Below are positions 1 through 8,103 of a stretch of DNA of 8,398 bases, one piece after another (position 1 is the stretch's first letter; each line of letters opens with the position of its first letter). Location of the stretch: NCBI GenBank assembly GCA_946478975.1, contig CAMLEO010000303.1, positions 1-8,398 of the forward strand, written 5' to 3'. The position numbers and the translations under genes were made by a program. Below the pieces are notes generated by a model. It saw only the letters and a program-made list of their open reading frames with translations, did not search any database and was not told the DNA's origin. This DNA is from an uncultured Steroidobacter sp. GTDB taxonomy: Bacteria > Pseudomonadota > Gammaproteobacteria > Steroidobacterales > Steroidobacteraceae.

Positions 1-932
1 TCGAGCAGGCGGGGGTGCATTCGGGCGACTCGGGCTGCTCGCTGCCGCCGAACAGCCTGTCGGCGGAGATCCAGGCCGAGCTCAAGGACCAGACGCGCAA
101 GCTCGCCAGGGGCTTGAAGGTCGTCGGCCTGATGAACATCCAGTTCGCGATCCAGAGCGGGATTGTTTATATCCTCGAAGTGAACCCGCGTGCCTCGCGC
201 ACCGTGCCGTTTGTTTCTAAAGCGACCGGCGTGCCGCTGGCGAAGATGGCCGCGCGCGTGATGGCTGGTGCGAAGCTCAAAGAGCTGGGCTTGATCGGCG
301 AGCGCGTGCCGAAGTTCTTCGCGGTGAAAGAAGCCGTGTTCCCGTTCGCGAAGTTCCCCGAGGCCGATCCGATTCTCGGCCCCGAAATGAAATCGACCGG
401 CGAAGTGATGGGCACGGGCCGTTCGTTCGGTGAAGCCTATGCGAAAGCGCAGCTCGCTTCCGGCGTGGTGTTGCCGACGCGCGGCGTGTGTTTGATCAGC
501 GTGCGTGAGCGTGACAAGCCGGCAGCGGTGCAGCTGGCGCGGCGCCTGGTTGCGCAAGGTTTCGAGATCGTCGCCACGTCTGGCACTGCGAAGGCCATTA
601 CCGACGCGGGAATTGCCTGCCGCATGGCAAACAAGGTGCGCGAGGGTCGCCCGCACATCGTGGACATGATAAAAAACGACGAGATATCGCTGATCGTCAA
701 TACCACCGAAGGCAAGCAGGCGATTTTCGAATCGCGCTCCATCCGGCGTGAAGCGGTCCACAAGCGCGTTACGTACTACACCACCGTCGCTGCGGGACTT
801 GCGACCTGCGATGCCATTGCTCACATGAATGAGGTCGACGTGAACCGACTGCAGGATCTGCACCAGGAGATCGCTCAGAACGACAACAAGAGCGTCGATG
901 CCAAAGCGCCGCGCCTGGAGGCTGCATCGTGA
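1..932 (+). CDS. carB: Carbamoyl-phosphate synthase large subunit, C-terminal part (5' end outside window)
   Basis: CarB makes carbamoyl phosphate from ammonia (supplied by CarA from glutamine), bicarbonate and two ATP, feeding pyrimidine and arginine synthesis in the cytoplasm. The frame is open from base 3 and gives 309 residues, against about 1073 for the whole E. coli protein, so roughly the last 30% is present. The first residues ([11 protein letters not shown]) and EVNPR at in-window residues 59-63 belong to the second ATP-grasp (carbamoyl phosphate) half. From about residue 162 lies the MGS-like allosteric domain. Residues matching E. coli K954, T974, T977, K993 and N1015-T1017 are present as K172, T192, T195, K211 and N233-T235. 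This suggests that nucleotide-effector (UMP/IMP) binding is kept. The stop codon overlaps the greA start by 4 bp (GTGA, 929-932), so the two are probably co-transcribed and translationally coupled. carA is expected just upstream of the window. Confidence 0.98.
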   Translation, partial: EQAGVHSGDSGCSLPPNSLSAEIQAELKDQTRKLARGLKVVGLMNIQFAIQSGIVYILEVNPRASRTVPFVSKATGVPLAKMAARVMAGAKLKELGLIGERVPKFFAVKEAVFPFAKFPEADPILGPEMKSTGEVMGTGRSFGEAYAKAQLASGVVLPTRGVCLISVRERDKPAAVQLARRLVAQGFEIVATSGTAKAITDAGIACRMANKVREGRPHIVDMIKNDEISLIVNTTEGKQAIFESRSIRREAVHKRVTYYTTVAAGLATCDAIAHMNEVDVNRLQDLHQEIAQNDNKSVDAKAPRLEAAS

Positions 933-1405
933 AACGCCTGCCGTTGACCTTGAAGGGCGCGGAGAAGCTCCGCGTCGAGCTGAAACGTTTGAAGAGCGAA
1001 GATCGTCCGCGTGTGATTCAAGCGATCGCCGAAGCGCGTGCGCATGGCGACCTGAGCGAGAACGCGGAATATCACGCCGCGCGCGAACAGCAGAGCTTCA
1101 TCGAAGGCCGCATCAAGGACATCGAAGCGCACCTGTCGAATTCTGAAATCATCGACGTGGCCTCGTTGCCCGCGACCGAGAAGGTCGTGTTCGGCGCCAC
1201 CATCGACCTGGAAGACGAAGACACCGGCAACAAGGTGCTGTATCAGATCGTCGGCGATGCCGAGGCGGACATCAAAGCCGGCCTCATTTCCGTGTCCTCA
1301 CCGATCGCCCGCGCGCTGGTCGGCAAGTCCAAGGGCGATGTCGTCGATGTGGTTGCGCCCAACGGCACCAAGAGCTACGAGATCGTCGGCGTCCGGTACG
1401 TCTGA
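929..1405 (+). CDS. greA: Transcript cleavage factor GreA
   Basis: GreA enters the RNA polymerase secondary channel and stimulates cleavage of backtracked RNA so that stalled elongation can resume. The product is 158 residues, the same length as E. coli GreA. An N-terminal coiled-coil hairpin spans about residues 1-75, and its tip carries the metal-coordinating acidic pair D41 and E44 in [19 protein letters not shown]-terminal FKBP-like domain follows, with the family pattern [15 protein letters not shown]. The start is GTG at 929. It is supported by GGAGG at 917-921 with 7 nt spacing and by alignment to the E. coli N terminus (MxxxPMTLRGAEKLREEL). The gene overlaps carB by 4 bp, so it is most likely expressed from the carAB transcript. 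No separate promoter was identified. Confidence 0.98.
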   Translation: MKRLPLTLKGAEKLRVELKRLKSEDRPRVIQAIAEARAHGDLSENAEYHAAREQQSFIEGRIKDIEAHLSNSEIIDVASLPATEKVVFGATIDLEDEDTGNKVLYQIVGDAEADIKAGLISVSSPIARALVGKSKGDVVDVVAPNGTKSYEIVGVRYV

Positions 1406-1418
1406 CGGCTGGCGGCGC

Positions 1419-1841
1419 ATGCAGCGTCATCTCCCGTTTGCAGCAACGCTGCTCGTCACGGTGTGGGTCGGCTCACTCTGGACGATTTGTTTGATCGCCG
1501 CGCCGGCAGCGTTCGCGACGCTGCCCGAGCGGCATCTCGCGGGCCTGGTCGTCGGACGACTGTTTCAAACCGAAACCTGGCTCGGCGTGGCGGCGGCGGC
1601 ATCGCTGCTGGCTGTGCTCGCCGCCCGGAAACACCTTTCCAAAGCACTGGTCGCGATCATCGCGGTCACTGCAGTGATGCCGCTGATCAGTCAGCTCGCT
1701 CTCGTGCCGATGATGGATAAGGCGCGCGCCTGGAACGACATGGCAATGTTCGGCCGGCTGCACGCCATCTCCGCCGTGCTGTTCTTCACTGCCTGCCTGA
1801 GCGCGCTGGCGCTGGTGTGGAAGGTGAGCAAAGCGAACTGA
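1419..1841 (+). CDS. DUF4149-type four-helix membrane protein of unknown function
   Basis: This is a 140-residue, strongly hydrophobic protein with four likely membrane helices at about residues 8-30, 52-69, 75-97 and 114-134. It has no cleavable signal peptide that I can see, so it should be an inner-membrane protein. The pattern A-P-x-x-F after helix 1 (residues 28-32), G-x-L-F (46-49) and FGRLHAIS (111-118) fit the DUF4149 (TMEM205-like) family as I remember it. No biochemical function is known to me. The ATG at 1419 was chosen because it lies 13 bp after the greA stop and directly before the first helix. The open frame extends back to 1257, but that extension lies inside greA in another frame. 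The Shine-Dalgarno sequence is poor (GGCGG about 5 nt before the ATG), so translation may depend on ribosomes finishing greA. I recall a hypothetical gene of this type next to greA in Pseudomonas. Family assignment is by pattern only. Confidence 0.85.
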   Translation: MQRHLPFAATLLVTVWVGSLWTICLIAAPAAFATLPERHLAGLVVGRLFQTETWLGVAAAASLLAVLAARKHLSKALVAIIAVTAVMPLISQLALVPMMDKARAWNDMAMFGRLHAISAVLFFTACLSALALVWKVSKAN

Positions 1842-1842
1842 T

Positions 1843-1906
1843 GGATACATGGATGTATCCCGCCGCCGCATGCGGCGAGCGAGGGTCGTGAGAGGATGCC
1901 CGATCC
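1843..1906. repeat. Cluster of three dyad symmetries between convergent genes
   Basis: Three inverted repeats sit in the 75-bp gap between the DUF4149 gene and yhbY. The first has perfect 8-bp arms GGATACAT / ATGTATCC (1843-1850 and 1853-1860) around GG. The second is a perfect 14-bp palindrome, CGCCGCATGCGGCG (1864-1877). The third is GGAT / ATCC (1894-1897 and 1903-1906) with a 5-nt loop. No T-run follows on either strand, so these are not textbook intrinsic terminators. They could end or stabilise the two converging transcripts, or be a copy of a short dispersed palindromic element. The dyads are seen directly. The role is inference. Confidence 0.6.
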
Positions 1907-1916
1907 CGAGCTTAAA

Positions 1917-2222
1917 TCAGTCAGCCGCAGGCAAAATGATTTTCGGCTTGTCCTTGTGGCGCCGATAAAAGACACCCACATTGCCGATGCGTTGTACCAA
2001 GGCGCTGCCGCTTTGCTTGGCGAGCTCGTCCAGAATGGCATCGCGCTCGTCGCGGTCGCCCACGCGGGCTTTCACTTTCACCAGTTCGTGGGCGCCGAGC
2101 GCGGTCTCGAATTCCTTGGCGACGGCGGGCGACAGGCCGGAGTTGCCGATGAGGATAATGGGATCCCGGCCGTGGGCGAGGCCACGCAGGTACTTCTTCT
2201 GTTTTTCGGTGAGCTCTAACAT
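1917..2222 (-). CDS. yhbY: YhbY family RNA-binding protein (CRM domain, ribosome assembly)
   Basis: YhbY is a small protein associated with 50S precursor particles and is thought to help large-subunit assembly. The product is 101 residues, against 97 in E. coli, and consists of a single CRS1/YhbY (CRM) domain. The RNA-binding GxxG loop is GNSG at residues 26-29, preceded by KQKKYLRGLAHGRDPIILI. HELVKVK follows around residues 45-51, and the C terminus VGVFYRRHKDKPKI matches the family end. The ATG at 2222 gives MLELTEKQKKYLRGLAH, in register with E. coli MNLSTKQKQHLKGLAH. I see no clear Shine-Dalgarno sequence before it. The gene converges on the DUF4149 gene and diverges from rlmE, and its first base is also the first base of the rlmE start codon. 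Its promoter must therefore lie within the rlmE coding sequence, and I could not pick one with confidence. Confidence 0.96.
   Translation of the reverse strand: MLELTEKQKKYLRGLAHGRDPIILIGNSGLSPAVAKEFETALGAHELVKVKARVGDRDERDAILDELAKQSGSALVQRIGNVGVFYRRHKDKPKIILPAAD
2129..2159 (+). promoter_or_regulatory. Weak candidate sigma70-type promoter for rlmE inside yhbY
   Basis: On the forward strand within yhbY, GATAAT (2154-2159, 5/6 to the -10 consensus) is preceded after 19 bp by GCGACA (2129-2134, 4/6 to the -35 consensus). The spacer is longer than ideal. An rlmE promoter has to lie in this area because there is no gap between the genes, which makes the site worth recording. Transcription would start near 2166 and give a leader of about 55 nt. 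This is pattern matching only. Confidence 0.25.
2208..2213 (+). promoter_or_regulatory. Ribosome binding site supporting the TTG start of rlmE
   Basis: GGTGAG lies 8 nt before the TTG at 2222 and matches the GGTGA part of the anti-Shine-Dalgarno complement. It falls inside the first codons of yhbY on the other strand. Together with the N-terminal match to RlmE homologues, it fixes the start at TTG, since the next in-frame ATG would remove about 50 residues including the catalytic lysine. Confidence 0.75.
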
Positions 2223-2845
2223 TGGCGAAGCGTACTAAATCCAGCCGGCGCTGGCTCGACGAACATGAGAGCGATCCGTATGTGAAGCAGGCCAGGGCGG
2301 CCGGCTATCGCTCGCGGGCGGTCTACAAGCTCGATGAGATCCAGCGCACCGACCGCCTCATCCGTCCGGGGATGACGATCGTCGATTTGGGCGCAGCGCC
2401 GGGCGGCTGGAGTCAGCTGGCGGCGAAACTGATGAACGGCCGCGGCCGAATCGTCGCACTCGACATCCTGCCTATGGACGCGATCGTCGGCGTCGATTTC
2501 CTGCAGGGCGATTTCTCCGATAACGTGGTGCTCGAACAATTGGAACAAATGCTCGGAGCGGATCGGCCGCAGCTTGTAATGTCCGATATGGCCCCCAATA
2601 CCACCGGCATTGCCGACGTGGATCACGACCGCTCGATGCATCTCGTTGAACTATCGCTGGATTTTGCCCGGCAACGGCTGCAGCCCGGGGGCGATTATCT
2701 GGTCAAGGTGTTCCAGGGGCGGCATTTCCAGCCGTTCGTGAAGCAGCTCCGGCACAGCTTCGCCGAGGTGAAAGTACGTAAACCGGACGCCTCCCGGCAG
2801 CGGAGTCCGGAACTTTACCTGCTGGCACGCCACTTTAAGGCATAG
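2222..2845 (+). CDS. rlmE: 23S rRNA 2'-O-ribose methyltransferase RlmE (FtsJ/RrmJ)
   Basis: RlmE methylates the 2'-OH of U2552 in the A-loop of 23S rRNA, using S-adenosylmethionine, at a late step of 50S assembly. The product is 207 residues, against 209 in E. coli, and is a single Rossmann-fold methyltransferase domain. The SAM-binding motif I is VDLGAAPGGWSQ (residues 54-65). The K-D-K-E catalytic set known from RrmJ is intact as K36, D122 (in MSDMAPN), K162 (in LVKVFQG) and E197, each two positions below the E. coli numbering. The TTG start gives MAKRTKSSRRWLDEH, which aligns with the Pseudomonas and E. coli N termini. The gene diverges from yhbY with no gap and lies 119 bp before ftsH. 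The rrmJ-ftsH pairing is known from E. coli, where the operon is heat-inducible. I did not find a convincing sigma32 promoter here. Confidence 0.97.
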   Translation: MAKRTKSSRRWLDEHESDPYVKQARAAGYRSRAVYKLDEIQRTDRLIRPGMTIVDLGAAPGGWSQLAAKLMNGRGRIVALDILPMDAIVGVDFLQGDFSDNVVLEQLEQMLGADRPQLVMSDMAPNTTGIADVDHDRSMHLVELSLDFARQRLQPGGDYLVKVFQGRHFQPFVKQLRHSFAEVKVRKPDASRQRSPELYLLARHFKA

Positions 2846-2964
2846 GCTGGGCTGCAGTTGCAACGGATCAGGGACTCGGTTATGGCGCCGCCGGGTCGGG
2901 TGATGATAGTGTCGATTGGCGCCTGAGTTGACTCGATTGAGCTTCCCCCTTCGAGGATGGGACT
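2846..2964 (+). promoter_or_regulatory. rlmE-ftsH intergenic leader with repeats and weak promoter candidate
   Basis: This 119-bp gap holds no gene. It contains a direct repeat TCGATTG at 2912-2918 and 2933-2939, exactly 21 bp apart, and two copies of GGCGCC at 2884-2889 and 2918-2923. A weak promoter candidate, TTGCAA-N17-TATGGC (2858-2886), matches consensus at 4/6 and 3/6. TTGACT at 2928-2933 resembles a -35 box but has no usable -10, because that position falls on the ribosome binding site. No T-rich terminator follows rlmE, so read-through from rlmE into ftsH is likely. A hairpin that may cover the ftsH ribosome binding site is listed separately. Confidence 0.4.
2944..2962 (+). promoter_or_regulatory. 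ftsH ribosome binding site within a possible hairpin
   Basis: GAGGA (2953-2957) lies 7 nt before the TTG start of ftsH and decides that start. The same bases can fold back. TCCC (2944-2947) plus CCT (2948-2950) can pair with AGG (2954-2956) plus GGGA (2959-2962), leaving a TCG loop and a 2-nt bulge (2957-2958). That gives seven base pairs that would hide most of the Shine-Dalgarno sequence. The binding site is well supported. The hairpin is an inference from hand folding and no energy was computed. Confidence 0.6.
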
Positions 2965-4896
<1,932 letters not shown>

Positions 4897-4916
4897 TCCG
4901 GAACTGACGATTCGTC

Positions 4917-4942
4917 GAAAGAGGCGCGCAGGCGCCTCTTTC
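4917..4942 (+). terminator. Hairpin terminator after ftsH
   Basis: A perfect 11-bp stem (4917-4927 with 4932-4942, arms GAAAGAGGCGC / GCGCCTCTTTC) closes a 4-nt GCAG loop. The 3' arm ends in CTCTTTCC and is followed by ATTTCT. The T-tract is therefore short and interrupted, and termination may be only partial. The hairpin begins 20 bp after the ftsH stop and ends 13 bp before the folP start. That leaves no room for a full promoter between it and folP. Confidence 0.75.
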
Positions 4943-4955
4943 CATTTCTAGAGCA

Positions 4956-5807
4956 ATGTTCATGCAGCTACGCTGCGGTCCCCACACGCTCGATCTCACG
5001 CAGCCCATCGTCATGGGCATTCTCAACGTCACGCCGGATTCGTTTTCCGACGGCGGCCGCTTCATCGATTCCAGCCAGGCGCTCGATCACGCGCAGCGGA
5101 TGATCGAAGCGGGCGCTGGCATCATCGATATCGGCGGCGAATCGACACGGCCAGGCGCGGGCGAGGTCAGCGAAGAAGAAGAGCTCCGCCGAGTCATTCC
5201 CGTCATCGAGGCGTTGGCCAATCGATTCTCCGTCCCTGTTTCCATCGACACCAGTAAAGCGGCGGTGATGACTGCAGCGGTGGAGGCGGGCGCCACCATC
5301 ATCAACGACGTGCGAGCGCTGCGTGAACCCGGTGCGCTCGAAGCGGCAGCGAAAACCGACGCCGCGGTGTGCCTGATGCACATGCAGGGGCAGCCTCGAA
5401 CGATGCAGCTCGAACCGCATTACGAAGATGTAGTCGCCGAGGTGAAATCGTTCCTGCTGGAGCGGGCGGCGGCTTGCGAGGCGGCGGGCATCGCGCGAGA
5501 CCGGCTGGTTATCGATCCAGGTATCGGTTTCGGCAAGCGCCTTCCGCATAATCTCGCGCTGCTGGCGCACCTGCAGACCTTGGCGGAGCCGGGCCTGCCG
5601 GTGCTGGTCGGCGTCTCTCGCAAATCGATGTTTCAAGAGCTGCTCGGCCGGCGGGTGAATCACCGGCTGGCGGGGGGCCTCGCGATCGCGACCACGGCGG
5701 CGCTGGCCGGGGCTGCTATCCTTCGCGTCCACGACGTCGCCGAAACGGTCGATGCGGTGAAAGTCGCGGTGGCGCTGCGTAATGCCGGTTATCCCCGGCC
5801 CCAGTAA
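4956..5807 (+). CDS. folP: Dihydropteroate synthase FolP
   Basis: FolP condenses 7,8-dihydropterin pyrophosphate with p-aminobenzoate to give 7,8-dihydropteroate in folate synthesis. It is the target of sulfonamides. The product is 283 residues, against 282 in E. coli, and forms a TIM barrel. Visible family motifs are MGILNVTPDSFSDGG (residues 20-34), GGESTRPGA (60-68), the IDTSK strand, the NDVRAL loop, LMHMQG, DPGIGFGK, SRKS (221-224) and RVHD. The usual sulfonamide-binding loops look ordinary, with no insertion that would suggest a resistant variant. ATG at 4956 or 4962 could be the start. The first is chosen because it is the longer form and has GAG (4951-4953) just upstream. Both have poor Shine-Dalgarno sequences. 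The gene follows the ftsH terminator closely and precedes glmM by 22 bp, so folP and glmM are probably one transcript. Confidence 0.97.
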   Translation: MFMQLRCGPHTLDLTQPIVMGILNVTPDSFSDGGRFIDSSQALDHAQRMIEAGAGIIDIGGESTRPGAGEVSEEEELRRVIPVIEALANRFSVPVSIDTSKAAVMTAAVEAGATIINDVRALREPGALEAAAKTDAAVCLMHMQGQPRTMQLEPHYEDVVAEVKSFLLERAAACEAAGIARDRLVIDPGIGFGKRLPHNLALLAHLQTLAEPGLPVLVGVSRKSMFQELLGRRVNHRLAGGLAIATTAALAGAAILRVHDVAETVDAVKVAVALRNAGYPRPQ

Positions 5808-5818
5808 ATAGATACTTC

Positions 5819-5823
5819 GAGGT
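5819..5823 (+). promoter_or_regulatory. Ribosome binding site supporting the TTG start of glmM
   Basis: GAGGT lies 6 nt before the TTG at 5830. With the N-terminal match to GlmM homologues, it settles the non-ATG start. Confidence 0.75.
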
Positions 5824-5829
5824 CTTCCC

Positions 5830-7179
5830 TTGAGCCGTAAATACTTTGGCACCGATGGCGTGCGTGGCCGTGTCGGCGAGCATCCGCTGACGGTGGAGTT
5901 CGCCTTGCGCCTCGCGAGTTCGGCGGCGCGCGTGCTGGCACCGAAGGGCGGCACCGTGCTGGTCGGCAAGGACACGCGCATTTCCGGTTATATGTTCGAG
6001 TCTGCGCTCGAAGCGGGATTCGTCGCTTCAGGCGTGAACGTGATGTTGATCGGACCGCTGCCGACGCCCGGCATCGCGTACCTCACCAAACGTTTCGAGT
6101 GCGATTTCGGCGTGGTGATCAGCGCCTCGCACAATCTGTACGAAGACAACGGCATCAAATTCTTCGATCGCGCCGGCGGCAAGCTGAGTGACGAGATCGA
6201 AGCGCAGATCGAACAGCTGCTCGATGAGCCGCCAGTGACGCGCAGCTCTGGAGAGCTCGGCCGCGCGACGCGCGTCGATAAATCACGCGTGCGCTATCAA
6301 GAGTTCGTGATGAGCACCGTGCCGGGCCTGGATCTGTCGGACTTCAAGCTGGTGATCGATTGCGCGAACGGCGCCGGTTACAAAGTCGGCCCGCGCATTC
6401 TCGCTGACCTCGGTGCGGAGATCGTGCCGGTCGGCTCGTCGCCGAATGGTCGTAACATCAATCTCAACTGCGGCTCCACTTCGCCGGGCCTGTTGCAGCT
6501 CACGGTCCCGGGCGTGCAGGCGCAAGCGGGCATCGCGCTCGATGGCGACGGCGATCGGCTGGTGATGGTCGACAATCTCGGCCGCACCGTCGACGGCGAT
6601 CAGCTGCTCTACATCATCGCCAAAGCGCGTCATCGCCAGGGCCGTTTGCAAGGTCCGGTGGTCGGCACGGTGATGAGCAATCTCGGCCTGGAACATGCGC
6701 TGCAGAAAGAAGGCATTCCGTTCCGTCGCGCCAAGGTCGGCGATCGTTACGTGATGGAGCTGCTGAAAGAAACCGGCGGCATGCTCGGCGGCGAAACTTC
6801 GGGCCACTTGCTGTGCCTGGATTGCACCACCACCGGCGATGCGTTGATCTCGGCGTTGCAGGTTCTGGCAATCATGAAAGAGACCGGTGCGAGTCTCGCC
6901 GAGCTCGCAGCTCCCATGCCGAAGTATCCGCAGGTGCTGGAGAACGTGCGGGTCGCGAAAAAAATCGATCCGTTCAAATCGCAGGAAATCACCGAAGCGG
7001 TGGCTCGCGCCGAAGCGCGCCTGGGCAAGAGCGGCCGCATCGTGCTGCGGCCCTCGGGCACTGAACCGGTGATTCGCGTGATGGTCGAAGGCAGCGAAGA
7101 GAAACTGGTGAAGGAGATCTGCCGCGAGCTGGCGAAGTCGGTGGCCACGGCCGCCGAACAGAAAGTCGCGGCCGGCTGA
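5830..7179 (+). CDS. glmM: Phosphoglucosamine mutase GlmM
   Basis: GlmM converts glucosamine-6-phosphate to glucosamine-1-phosphate, the step before UDP-N-acetylglucosamine, which feeds peptidoglycan and lipopolysaccharide. The product is 449 residues, close to the E. coli length. The four functional loops of the alpha-D-phosphohexomutase family are present. The phosphoserine loop is ISASHN, with S100 as the phosphorylated residue (E. coli S102). The magnesium loop is DGDGDR (238-243), the sugar-binding loop is GGETSGH (320-326), and the phosphate-binding loop is RPSGTEP (407-413). The TTG start gives MSRKYFGTDGVRGRVGE, matching the MSNRKYFGTDGIRG of E. coli. The gene lies 22 bp after folP, as in E. 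coli and Pseudomonas, and is probably co-transcribed with it. A 126-bp gap follows before tpiA. Confidence 0.98.
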   Translation: MSRKYFGTDGVRGRVGEHPLTVEFALRLASSAARVLAPKGGTVLVGKDTRISGYMFESALEAGFVASGVNVMLIGPLPTPGIAYLTKRFECDFGVVISASHNLYEDNGIKFFDRAGGKLSDEIEAQIEQLLDEPPVTRSSGELGRATRVDKSRVRYQEFVMSTVPGLDLSDFKLVIDCANGAGYKVGPRILADLGAEIVPVGSSPNGRNINLNCGSTSPGLLQLTVPGVQAQAGIALDGDGDRLVMVDNLGRTVDGDQLLYIIAKARHRQGRLQGPVVGTVMSNLGLEHALQKEGIPFRRAKVGDRYVMELLKETGGMLGGETSGHLLCLDCTTTGDALISALQVLAIMKETGASLAELAAPMPKYPQVLENVRVAKKIDPFKSQEITEAVARAEARLGKSGRIVLRPSGTEPVIRVMVEGSEEKLVKEICRELAKSVATAAEQKVAAG

Positions 7180-7305
7180 ACTCACTCGCTGGGGCGGCGT
7201 GCACAGATTGCCTTCGCTGTGATTGCTTTAACGCAGGCTCGCCGCTAAGCTTCCGCGCCCTTCGGTGGGGCGGCGCCTGAACACTCAACGTTTCCGAGGT
7301 ACGCC
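7180..7305 (+). other. glmM-tpiA intergenic region with short repeats
   Basis: This 126-bp stretch holds no gene. TGGGGCGGCG occurs twice (7190-7199 and 7266-7275), within a 13-bp near match (7187-7199 and 7263-7275, one mismatch). GATTGCCTT and GATTGCTTT (7206-7214 and 7221-7229) form a second tandem pair. CACAG / CTGTG (7202-7206 and 7217-7221) can form a 5-bp stem with a 10-nt loop, too weak to call a terminator. I see no convincing promoter. GAGGT (7296-7300), 5 nt before the tpiA ATG, is the ribosome binding site. Confidence 0.5.
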
Positions 7306-8064
7306 ATGCGCCGGGCATTCATTGCCGGGAATTGGAAAATGCACGGCTCGCGCAAGGACAATGCGGAGCTGATCGAGGCGCTGCTGCTCGGGTTGCCGGC
7401 GCAGCCGGCGGTCGATATCGCGGTCTGTCCGCCCCACGTTTACTTGTGGGAAGTCGGGCGGCTGTTGAAGGCGTCGACGACTGCGCTCCGAGCGCAATCG
7501 GTGTGCGCCGAAGGTGTCGGAGCGTTCACCGGCGAAGTGTGCGCGTCCATGTTGAAAGACGTGGGCTGCACGTACGTGATCGTCGGCCACTCCGAGCGGC
7601 GGACGATCTATCGCGAGGACGATGCGCTGGTGGCGCGTAAGTTCCTGGCGGCTCAGGCGCACGGTTTGATCCCGATCCTGTGCGTCGGAGAAACGTTGGA
7701 GGAGCGGGAGAAAGCGCTGACGATGCAGGTCGTGTCCAGGCAGCTGGGCGCGGTGCTGGACGTGGCGGGGGCGAATGCCCTGCAACACGCGGTGCTGGCA
7801 TATGAACCGGTCTGGGCCATCGGCACCGGTAAAAATGCGACACCGGCCCAGGCGCAGGAAGTTCACGCACACATTCGCGCCGAGGTGGCGCGTCGTGATG
7901 TTAAGATCGCGGCCGATTTACGCGTCCTGTATGGCGGCAGCGTGAAGGCAGCGAATGCGAAGGAGATCTTCGCGATGCCCGACGTCGACGGCGGCCTGAT
8001 CGGCGGCGCGTCGTTGAAGGCGGATGAATTTTTGAAGATTTGTGCCGCGGGCCAGGCTCACTGA
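7306..8064 (+). CDS. tpiA: Triosephosphate isomerase TpiA
   Basis: TpiA interconverts dihydroxyacetone phosphate and glyceraldehyde-3-phosphate in glycolysis and gluconeogenesis, in the cytoplasm. The product is 252 residues, a usual bacterial length, and forms a single TIM barrel. The active-site set is complete: N9 and K11 in AGNWKM, H95 in VIVGHSERR, and the catalytic E167 in AYEPVWAIGTGK. The flexible loop 6 (about 168-176) and the phosphate-binding YGGSVK (209-214) and GGLIGGASL (229-237) segments are present. The ATG at 7306 has GAGGT 5 nt upstream and starts directly at the conserved MRRAFIAGNWKMHG segment. The gene sits 126 bp after glmM and 39 bp before secG. The tpiA-secG pairing is widespread in Proteobacteria and suggests co-transcription. 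Confidence 0.98.
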   Translation: MRRAFIAGNWKMHGSRKDNAELIEALLLGLPAQPAVDIAVCPPHVYLWEVGRLLKASTTALRAQSVCAEGVGAFTGEVCASMLKDVGCTYVIVGHSERRTIYREDDALVARKFLAAQAHGLIPILCVGETLEEREKALTMQVVSRQLGAVLDVAGANALQHAVLAYEPVWAIGTGKNATPAQAQEVHAHIRAEVARRDVKIAADLRVLYGGSVKAANAKEIFAMPDVDGGLIGGASLKADEFLKICAAGQAH

Positions 8065-8103
8065 CGTGGGCGGTCAGGCACAAGCGAAGCGGATCGAATC
8101 GAT

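Noticed and set aside
1257..1418. Longer N terminus for the DUF4149 protein starting at 1257
   Set aside because: This extension lies inside greA and is Arg/Ser/Pro-rich and unlike a membrane protein start. The ATG at 1419 directly precedes the first helix.
1843..1877. Intrinsic terminator at the palindromes after the DUF4149 gene
   Set aside because: No T-run follows on either strand, so I recorded a repeat and not a terminator.
1841..1891. A 16-codon open frame starting at the TGATG overlap with the DUF4149 stop
   Set aside because: It is very short, made mostly of the palindromic repeats, and has no sign of selection visible from one sequence.
1896..2219. A 107-residue forward frame across yhbY
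   Set aside because: It is antisense to a clear YhbY coding sequence with the GxxG motif, and has no domain of its own.
2645..2674. Sigma32-like promoter inside rlmE driving ftsH
   Set aside because: GTTGAA is followed only by CCCGGC, a poor match to the CCCCAT-type -10. The E. coli precedent alone does not justify the call.
4968..5981. A 337-residue antisense frame across folP and the start of glmM
   Set aside because: It is a shadow of two well-identified forward genes and has no domain pattern of its own.
6283..7185. A 300-residue antisense frame within glmM
   Set aside because: It shows the same codon-bias shadow effect, and every glmM motif lies on the forward strand.
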